Source: an uncultured Parabacteroides sp. (GTDB lineage: Bacteria; Bacteroidota; Bacteroidia; Bacteroidales; Tannerellaceae). Taken from it: a stretch of 58,089 nucleotides of DNA. A program made the position numbers and the translations under genes. Numbering within the stretch: position 1 is the stretch's first letter; the number at the start of each line of letters is the position of its first letter. The stretch lies in assembly GCA_944325345.1 (NCBI GenBank), contig CALUZV010000024.1, positions 1 through 58,089 of the forward strand, read 5' to 3'. Positions 53,659 to 58,089 of the stretch are shown here, piece by piece. A model generated the notes under the pieces. That model made no database searches. It saw only the letters and a list, made by a program, of their open reading frames with translations, and had not been told where the DNA came from.

Positions 53659-54321
53659 ATGGATGTAAAAATAGAGCCTTCCTGGAAGTCCAGACTTGCC
53701 GATGAGTTCGAAAAGGACTATTTCGTGCGACTGACGGATTTCGTCCGGCAGGAATACAAGACGCAGACGGTCTATCCGCCGGGAGCTTATATCTTCAATG
53801 CCTTTGCCCATTGTCCTTTCGACAAGGTGAAGGTCGTCATCCTCGGGCAAGACCCGTATCACGAACCGGGGCAGGCGCATGGACTCTGCTTCTCGGTGCA
53901 AGATGGTGTGCCTTACCCGCCTTCGCTCCTGAATATCTTCAAGGAAATCGAGAGCGACCTCGGCAAGCCGATGCCCCCAAGCGGCAACCTATTGCGCTGG
54001 GCAGACCAAGGCGTATTGTTGCTCAACGCGACGCTGACGGTCCGCGCCCATCAAGCCGGCTCGCACCAGAACCGGGGCTGGGAGACGTTCACTGATGCGG
54101 TCATCCACAAACTCGCTTCCGAGCGCAACCATATTGTCTATATCCTCTGGGGTTCATACGCGCAGAAGAAAGGGGCATTCATCGACACGACGAAGAATCT
54201 GGTGCTGAAGTCGGCCCATCCCTCGCCCCTCTCCGCCTATCGCGGCTTCTTTGGCAATAAGCACTTTAGCAAAGCAAACGATTACTTGATAGCGACGGGG
54301 CAGGAACCGATTGACTGGTAA
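53659..54321 (+). CDS. ung: uracil-DNA glycosylase (family 1)
   Basis: A 220-residue enzyme that removes uracil from DNA to start base-excision repair. The water-activating loop GQDPYHEPGQAHGLCFSV has the catalytic Asp65. LLLNATLTVRAHQAGSHQNRGWE and the DNA-intercalation loop HPSPLSAYRGFFG are intact. The length is normal and the protein has no signal. It begins directly after the GAGTTACGAGTT repeat, which replaces any recognisable ribosome-binding site. Confidence 0.96.
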   Translation: MDVKIEPSWKSRLADEFEKDYFVRLTDFVRQEYKTQTVYPPGAYIFNAFAHCPFDKVKVVILGQDPYHEPGQAHGLCFSVQDGVPYPPSLLNIFKEIESDLGKPMPPSGNLLRWADQGVLLLNATLTVRAHQAGSHQNRGWETFTDAVIHKLASERNHIVYILWGSYAQKKGAFIDTTKNLVLKSAHPSPLSAYRGFFGNKHFSKANDYLIATGQEPIDW

Positions 54322-54360
54322 GAGACCAAGCATTCCCATTCCGTCCTTCCGCAAACCTGC

Positions 54361-54448
54361 ACATACTCCCAGTACTTATGGGAAAGTACTGGAGTCCTGT
54401 TGCGAAAGTACCGGAGTACTTTGCCGACAGTACTGCAGTACTTCCCTA
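54361..54448. repeat. Array H: 22-bp AGTACT palindromic array
   Basis: Units start at 54361, 54383, 54405 and 54427, an exact 22-bp step. Dyads are AAAGTACCGGAGTACTTT (centre 54413.5), AGTACTGCAGTACT (54435.5) and an imperfect AGTACTGGAGTCCT (54391.5), so centres are 22 bp apart. It lies between the converging ung and lptD genes. Confidence 0.85.
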
Positions 54449-54482
54449 TCGGGATTTATCTTTACCCAGCAACTCCTATTTA

Positions 54483-57191
54483 TTAGGGCCAGTTCACCGC
54501 CTCGCGATAGTTGCTGCTCTTGTTATACTTCAAGTCTTTCAGCAACGAAGAGCTTACGGCAACCGAGAAGGTATATGACTTGTAACGGCCGACGGGCGAG
54601 AAGCTGGCGGTCATCTGGAAACAGTGGAGGTTGCGCGTTACGTTGCACGTCATATAGGAAATCTTGTGCGTATCGAAGTCGTAGGTCGCGTTGAACGAGA
54701 GGTTCCAGTTCTTGGTCGGCTGGATATTGCCGTTGAAGGTCAAGGCGTGCGTCAAGCGGTATTTATACTCCAGCTTGTTCTTGTCAAACTCGCCGTAGCC
54801 GAGGTTCATGCTATAGTTGAACGAGAAGCTCCAGGGAATCGTATTCTTCACGTAGCCATCGGCATCCGTCTCGTCCGATTCTTTCTTTTTGCCCAAAAGA
54901 CGCTCGCGCGGTTTCTCCTCGTCGGGACCTAAGTCGCCTTCCTCCATGCCTCCCTCTGTATTATCGGCAAGGCTTTCGTCGGAAGACGACTTGTCGCTGT
55001 CGTCGCCACCACCAAACCATTTCTTGAAGGTATCATTATTAAATGTATAGGAGAAGCTCGTACCCGTCGAACGGAGACGGCCGATGCCTTTGCCCGCCTT
55101 CCAACGGGGAATATCGAGACGCACCGGCGAATTAGTCCTCTCATTATACCCATAAGTATAGGTATCAAATATCATGTTCAAGTTCAGCGTATAACTCTTG
55201 CTCAACTTGAGGCGGAGACCGACGGAGAGGTCGCTCCACTTGAAAGAATCCGCCGCCATGTTATAGCTCATACCCAAGGATAGCTTATCGATAAGACTTA
55301 TCTTCTTGAAGCCGGTCGAGTCCTTATCCGAGCGCACCTTCATCTCCAAGTTGTTGTTCACCGAGAAGTTCAAGCTCCCCGACTTTCCCTGCCCCGGCAC
55401 ACCGAACATCTGATTCTGGAAAGGCGAATAGGTTACCATCTGCTGCTCTCCCTGCGCATCGGTATAAACATAATGCTCGTAATACCCATAACGCGAAGAA
55501 CCGAAGTCCGGACTTGCACTAATACTGATAGATGGCTCCATACGATGCCGGATCATCTCTATCTTCTTGCCAAGGAAAGGCAGCGGCTTGAAGAAACCGT
55601 AGAGCGTCGTCGATGCCGAGATTGAGGCATCGTAGTTATAAACACGGTAGAAACCATAGAGGGTATCGGAAGGCATCATCTTTTGCTGGTTGAAATCGTA
55701 TTCCTGCATCACCTTGTTGGTGTACCACCGCTCGGTATAGTTAAATGAAGGAGAGATATTCAGGTACTTGAAGAGCGTAAAGGATGCGCTGATAGGGATG
55801 TTGTGCTGCATCGCATTGCGCCAGTCTTTGACAAGGCTCGACTTGAACAGGAGGTTTTCCTTCGTCGTAATGCTGTTTCGCAGATAACCCGTGTAAGAGA
55901 AAGATATCTTTTCGTACCACCGCTCATTACCGACTGCCTTCTTGCGCTTAAAGGGATAGACGCGGCTCAAGGTAAACGAGAGGTCGGGCAAGGTAATCGA
56001 AATCGTCGAGTCTTGCGTTCGCTGGCTAATCGAAGTCGAAGCCGAAATATTCAGCGGAAAGTTGGGGAAACGCTGCGTGAAACTGATACTCGAACTCTTC
56101 ACGTTGTCGGTTCCCCCCGGACTCAAAGCCGGACCGTAGTACTGGTTGCGGGCATAGCTACTCGTCGCGAAGTTCACGCTCGCCGAGAAGGTGCGGTAGG
56201 GATTCGCCTTGGCATCCTGTGTATGTGTCCACTGAACTTTGAAGTCTTTCGAGAGCGAATAGTCGGGCAGGCCCTTGTCGCCATATTTCGTTACCAGATA
56301 AGAGGCATTGAAGTTTCCCGAATACTTATATCGCTTCCGATAGCTCGAGCGAGCCGCCAAGCCCCACGAGCCTTTCGTATAGATTTCCCCCGTCAATGCC
56401 AAGTCTATATAATCACTCAATGCAAAATAATAACCTCCATCACGAAGGAAGAAGCCTCGGGCGGATTCATCCCCGAACGTCGGCATGATGATACCCGAAG
56501 AATAGGACTCCGAGAACGGGAAGAAGCAGAATGGCAAGCCCAAAGGCAAGGGCACATCTTCGAGCACCAGATAAACAGGCCCGGTTACGATGTTCTTCTT
56601 CGGGCGGACTTTCGCCTTCGTCATTTGGATGTAAAAGTGGGGATGTTCGTGGTTATCGCAGGTCGTATAGCGGCCGCCGACCATGTTCAGGGCGTCGTCT
56701 TCGCGCTTCTTCGTGCGCCCGGCGGTAACGTAGCCTTCGCCTTGCTGGGTGATTACGTCGGTGATGTATCCTTTCTTTGTCTTGAAGTTATAGCGCATGG
56801 TCTTGGATTCGTATTCCTGCCCGCCGTCTTTGAAGAGCGGATAGCCAAACTCCTCGCCGATAGAGTCTAAGCCAAATTTGGCAAAGACAATGCTGCTGTC
56901 CAGGTTCATCTGGATATGCTCGGCTTGCAACTGGATTTGCTGGTATTTCACATCGCCATCGCCAAAGAGATAGGCCCAGTTCCCCGACGTCATCACGATA
57001 GAGTCGGTTGCCTGATACTCCACCGGAGCATCCAGCGCGTTCTGGCGACGGGGTACGGAATCAGTGGCCAGTGTATCGGGCACTTGCGCGATAGAGGCCG
57101 AGTCTCCCGGCATCTCCACGTCTTGCGCCAACATCGGCACGCTACTCCAAAGCACTGCGAATAAAAGGGCTATGAGAAATCTATAATTCAT
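54483..57191 (-). CDS. lptD: Bacteroidetes-type LptD, LPS assembly outer-membrane protein
   Basis: A 902-residue protein with a signal peptide (cleavage near SVPMLA-Q). The N-terminal part has an OstA/LptA-like beta-jellyroll (IVMTSGNWAYLFGDGDVKYQQIQLQAEHIQMNL, then GGRYTTCDNHEHPHFYIQMTKAKVRPKKNIVTGPVYLVLEDVPLPLGLPFCFFPFSE), followed by a long barrel domain. A Ser/Asp/Glu-rich loop (GGGDDSDKSSSDESLADNTEGG) lies near residue 740. It places LPS in the outer leaflet with LptE. The usual cysteine pairs are not conserved as in enterobacteria. The gene stands alone; a -7-like TACCTTTG is at 57258-57265. Confidence 0.85.
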   Translation of the reverse strand: MNYRFLIALLFAVLWSSVPMLAQDVEMPGDSASIAQVPDTLATDSVPRRQNALDAPVEYQATDSIVMTSGNWAYLFGDGDVKYQQIQLQAEHIQMNLDSSIVFAKFGLDSIGEEFGYPLFKDGGQEYESKTMRYNFKTKKGYITDVITQQGEGYVTAGRTKKREDDALNMVGGRYTTCDNHEHPHFYIQMTKAKVRPKKNIVTGPVYLVLEDVPLPLGLPFCFFPFSESYSSGIIMPTFGDESARGFFLRDGGYYFALSDYIDLALTGEIYTKGSWGLAARSSYRKRYKYSGNFNASYLVTKYGDKGLPDYSLSKDFKVQWTHTQDAKANPYRTFSASVNFATSSYARNQYYGPALSPGGTDNVKSSSISFTQRFPNFPLNISASTSISQRTQDSTISITLPDLSFTLSRVYPFKRKKAVGNERWYEKISFSYTGYLRNSITTKENLLFKSSLVKDWRNAMQHNIPISASFTLFKYLNISPSFNYTERWYTNKVMQEYDFNQQKMMPSDTLYGFYRVYNYDASISASTTLYGFFKPLPFLGKKIEMIRHRMEPSISISASPDFGSSRYGYYEHYVYTDAQGEQQMVTYSPFQNQMFGVPGQGKSGSLNFSVNNNLEMKVRSDKDSTGFKKISLIDKLSLGMSYNMAADSFKWSDLSVGLRLKLSKSYTLNLNMIFDTYTYGYNERTNSPVRLDIPRWKAGKGIGRLRSTGTSFSYTFNNDTFKKWFGGGDDSDKSSSDESLADNTEGGMEEGDLGPDEEKPRERLLGKKKESDETDADGYVKNTIPWSFSFNYSMNLGYGEFDKNKLEYKYRLTHALTFNGNIQPTKNWNLSFNATYDFDTHKISYMTCNVTRNLHCFQMTASFSPVGRYKSYTFSVAVSSSLLKDLKYNKSSNYREAVNWP

Positions 57192-57257
57192 CCTATCATT
57201 AATTGGCGACCGGCAAGCCTCGCTTTCGTGAATCGCCCATTATCAATCAATAGGCTG

Positions 57258-57265
57258 CAAAGGTA
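57258..57265 (-). promoter_or_regulatory. -7 element of lptD
   Basis: CAAAGGTA on the plus strand (TACCTTTG on the minus strand), about 70 bp upstream of the ATG. No -33 match at the usual distance. Confidence 0.4.
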
Positions 57266-57291
57266 TAAGAAATAAATAAGTCCCAGCTACT

Positions 57292-57834
57292 TTATTCTCC
57301 TAAAAAGAGTTTACACCATGCATCAAACTGAGCAACGCCGGCCTCGCCATACTTCTCCAGCCCCTTGCGTATCTTTTCTATCGGCTTCTCCCGCTCTAAT
57401 TTGGTCTTGCTGTAGAACTTGTCGGCAAAACAGATCAGTTGTCCTTCCATCGAAACCGGCCGCATATCGCGATGCGGGATGGGCAGATTCCGCGCCAAAA
57501 TCATCTCGAGAGAAAGCCCAGTCCCCGTATGCCGTTCGCAGACAAGGGCATGACGCGGATAGCCTTCACTACGCATCAACTCGGCGCCCAAGAAGCCATG
57601 ACAGATATATTCCGCAGCTCCATGACAATCAATCTCCGGCGCATTACAACGGTATATGCCAATATCATGCAGCATGGCTGCCTCCTCGACAAACTGCAAA
57701 TCCAACGACATCTCCGGATGCATCTTACCGATAGCCAGAGCCTTGTCTGCCACACTCCGGCTATGCGTAACCAATATCCGATAAGCCTCCGACCCCACCG
57801 GATAATATTTCTCTATAATTTCTAAAGGATTCAT
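57292..57834 (-). CDS. HD-domain phosphohydrolase-like protein
   Basis: A 180-residue protein from the ATG at 57834 (MNPLEIIEKYYPVGSEAYRILVTHSRSVADKALAIG). Fourteen further codons upstream overlap the promoter. The metal site of the HD superfamily is visible: a first His in VTHSRSVADK, HDIGIY as the HD pair, HGFLGAELMR, then VCERHTGTG and CFADKFYSK. Such small HD proteins often act on nucleotides or phosphate esters; the substrate is unknown. A -7 element lies at 57856-57863. Confidence 0.8.
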   Translation of the reverse strand: MNPLEIIEKYYPVGSEAYRILVTHSRSVADKALAIGKMHPEMSLDLQFVEEAAMLHDIGIYRCNAPEIDCHGAAEYICHGFLGAELMRSEGYPRHALVCERHTGTGLSLEMILARNLPIPHRDMRPVSMEGQLICFADKFYSKTKLEREKPIEKIRKGLEKYGEAGVAQFDAWCKLFLGE

Positions 57835-57855
57835 TTCGCTCACTTTTAAACGCTG

Positions 57856-57863
57856 CAAAGTTA
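57856..57863 (-). promoter_or_regulatory. -7 element of the HD-domain gene
   Basis: CAAAGTTA on the plus strand is TAACTTTG on the minus strand, 22 bp upstream of the ATG at 57834, which supports that start. Confidence 0.45.
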
Positions 57864-57895
57864 CAGAAAAAACCAATAAAATCTTGCATCACGTG

Positions 57896-58012
57896 TAGAT
57901 GCCGATCGTCATCACCCCCGAGTGAGCCTCGCCATTCGATGCGAGTGAGCCCCGTCATCTGCACCTGATGAGCCTCGTCATTCGGCGTGAGTGCCGGGGC
58001 TCACTCGATGTG
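57896..58012. repeat. Array G: about 23-bp degenerate array
   Basis: GAGTGAGCC-type units start near 57919, 57942, 57965 and 57987, 22-23 bp apart. GAGCCTC dyads are centred at 57927 and 57973 (46 bp, two steps). CGAGTGAGCCCCG (57942-57954) and CGGGGCTCACTCG (57995-58007) are perfect inverted copies. The array lies between the 5S rRNA terminator and the HD-domain gene. Confidence 0.65.
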
Positions 58013-58024
58013 GATGCAAACAAA

Positions 58025-58056
58025 AAGAGCCGTCCCCTCTTCAGGAACAGCTCTCT
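58025..58056 (-). terminator. rRNA operon terminator
   Basis: On the minus strand AGAGAGCTGTTCC pairs with GGGGACGGCTCTT around a short loop and ends in a U run. It lies directly after the 5S rRNA. Confidence 0.8.
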
Positions 58057-58068
58057 TCTTTCTAAAAC

Positions 58069-58089
58069 GGCGGCTACCTACTCTCCCAC
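58069..58089 (-). rRNA. rrf: 3' end of 5S rRNA (partial)
   Basis: The minus strand reads GTGGGAGAGTAGGTAGCCGCC, the usual 3' end of Bacteroidales 5S rRNA. The rest lies beyond the window. The rRNA operon is transcribed leftward and ends at the hairpin at 58025-58056. Confidence 0.85.

Overview
The window looks like chromosomal DNA of a Bacteroidales bacterium, most likely Tannerellaceae/Porphyromonadaceae (Parabacteroides-like). The reasons are a SprA/Sov type IX secretion translocon next to ruvA, a SusC/SusD pair, a Bacteroidetes-type LptD, DUF6383-, DUF6261-, DUF3127- and DUF5683-type proteins, secreted DUF1080 and Gfo/Idh/MocA proteins, and promoters of the Bacteroidetes form TAnnTTTG with TTG about 19-20 bp upstream. 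The assignment is inferred from gene content only. Apart from the rRNA edge the window carries 39 protein genes and one tRNA.

Layout. 1-1345: non-coding repeats and a terminator. 1346-18849 (minus): a large exported DUF6383 protein, sprA, ruvA, trkH, trkA, dxs and a DUF6261-type gene. 19184-24787 (plus): five glycosyltransferases and a small exported protein, with signs of recombination. 25221-34756 (plus): a RhuM-like gene, sufS, parA-parB-DUF5683-lytic transglycosylase, a small exported protein and the bifunctional ppGpp synthetase/hydrolase. 34838-37735 (minus): a DUF3127 protein with an SSB-like tail, a DUF1080 hydrolase and a Tat-exported oxidoreductase. 37888-44434: a putative T9SS cargo, radC, two META-domain proteins, a MATE transporter, an M23 peptidase and a YccF protein. 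44622-51780 (minus): namZ-like DUF1343, a second DUF6261-like gene and SusD/SusC. 52244-57834: tRNA-Arg(CCG), asnA, ung, lptD and an HD-domain protein. The right edge enters the 3' end of a 5S rRNA on the minus strand.

The most unusual feature is a set of about ten short intergenic tandem arrays. Their sequences mostly differ, but they share an architecture: a period of 41-43 bp with two different palindromes per unit, or a period of 22-23 bp with one. In the best cases successive dyad centres lie 20.5-22 bp apart, about two turns of B-DNA. Five arrays follow the 3' ends of genes. Two of the clearest ones (18915-19102 and about 46830-47055) sit 65-75 bp upstream of the two DUF6261-type genes. 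This recurring architecture, and its link to DUF6261 genes, is my main candidate for an undescribed system. Intergenic direct repeats of about 22, 23 and 41 bp are, as I recall, mentioned for Porphyromonas gingivalis; I could not verify that here. I have not seen the palindrome phasing or the DUF6261 link described.

Much of the rest is envelope biology: T9SS export (SprA and two proteins with sorting-domain-like C termini), LPS assembly, glycan assembly, peptidoglycan turnover (MltD-like, M23, NamZ) and nutrient uptake (SusCD, secreted sugar enzymes). These sit among housekeeping genes for chromosome segregation, stringent response, isoprenoid, Fe-S and asparagine synthesis, and DNA repair.
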